5,715 bases of DNA from JBBIRT01 sp037441725 (GTDB taxonomy: Bacteria > Desulfobacterota > BSN033 > UBA1163), in the NCBI GenBank assembly GCA_037441725.1, contig JBBIRT010000182.1, forward strand, positions 1 through 5,715, in the 5' to 3' direction. Every line of letters starts with the position of its first letter. The first letter of the stretch is position 1. This document shows positions 5,510 to 5,715 of the stretch, piece by piece. The translations under genes and the position numbers were made by a program. A model generated the notes under the pieces. The model was not told where the DNA came from. It did not search any database and was given only the letters and a program-made list of their open reading frames with translations.

Positions 5510-5715
5510 TTATTTTAACTCATAATAGATCCCACCGGTTCCCTTTTTTTCTCCAATTTTAAAAAGGATCATCACCTGATACTTTCCCTTTTCAGGGAGA
5601 TTAAAATAGGCATCGTAACTCTTCATCATCTCTTCATATTTCAAGACCTTTATCTGATCTTTCCCTTTTGGATCGACTACCTTCATACTGATTTGTGCAT
5701 TTGTAATCTCTTTCT
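5510..5715 (-). CDS. C-terminal end of an unidentified protein, truncated by the window edge
   Basis: Read from the right edge on the - strand, an open frame of 67 codons ends at TAA (5510-5512). The translation runs from KEITNAQISMKVVDPKG through LPEKGKYQVMILFKIGEKKG to GGIYYELK. It has alternating hydrophobic beta-strand-like segments and a KGKYQVMILF strand near the end. These suggest the last strands of an Ig-like or other beta-sandwich domain, as found in small periplasmic proteins, but the N-terminus with any signal peptide is outside the window. The other two frames of this strand are closed by stops. It precedes cysK by 35 bases in the same orientation, so the two are probably one transcript. 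I cannot name the family. Confidence 0.6.
   Translation of the reverse strand, partial: KEITNAQISMKVVDPKGKDQIKVLKYEEMMKSYDAYFNLPEKGKYQVMILFKIGEKKGTGGIYYELK

Noticed and set aside
1..5715. CRISPR array, tRNA, rRNA, riboswitch or complete insertion sequence
   Set aside because: No regularly spaced repeats, cloverleaf, rRNA-like segments or transposase coding sequence were seen; the space between genes is too short for most of these except at 1-467, where none was found.

Overview
The window carries a nitrogen-oxide respiration or detoxification cluster on the + strand, facing a short cysteine-biosynthesis unit on the - strand. The + strand order is norC (diheme form), norB, an unrecognised 173-residue protein, and an octaheme hydroxylamine-oxidoreductase (HAO)-family cytochrome c. 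The - strand carries cysK, preceded by the 3' end of an unidentified gene that runs off the right edge. Moderate GC content, strong AGGAGG-type ribosome sites, an exported multiheme cytochrome and a cNOR-type nitric oxide reductase point to a Gram-negative bacterium living under anoxic or microoxic conditions. The Desulfobacterota, Nitrospirota or NC10 lineages are plausible, but nothing here fixes the taxon.

Layout. 1-162: a pair of long imperfect inverted arms, resembling a MITE or a large hairpin, with no convincing gene. 163-384: AT-rich non-coding DNA with one terminator-like hairpin at 284-317. 385-435: a very good CRP/FNR-type operator (CTTTGA-N6-TCAAAG) placed exactly where a class II activator site should be relative to a -10-like AATAAT. 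468-1163 norC; 1251-2567 norB; 2620-3141 unknown protein; 3157-4407 HAO-like cytochrome. 4408-4493: convergent intergenic space with a perfect 12-bp stem. 4494-5474 (-) cysK; 5510-5715 (-) C-terminal end of an unidentified, possibly secreted, protein.

How the parts may work together. NorB and NorC reduce NO to N2O. HAO-family octaheme cytochromes interconvert nitrite, NO and hydroxylamine in either direction depending on subtype. All four + strand genes share orientation, with gaps of 87, 52 and 15 bases. Together with the single FNR-like promoter this suggests one anoxia- or NO-induced operon in which the octaheme protein makes NO (from nitrite or hydroxylamine) or consumes it, next to the reductase that removes it. 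The NorC here has a second cytochrome c domain, which may accept electrons from a particular periplasmic donor, conceivably the octaheme protein itself; that link is inference. The 173-residue gene lodged between norB and the HAO gene has no function I can assign and is the least explained part of the cluster.
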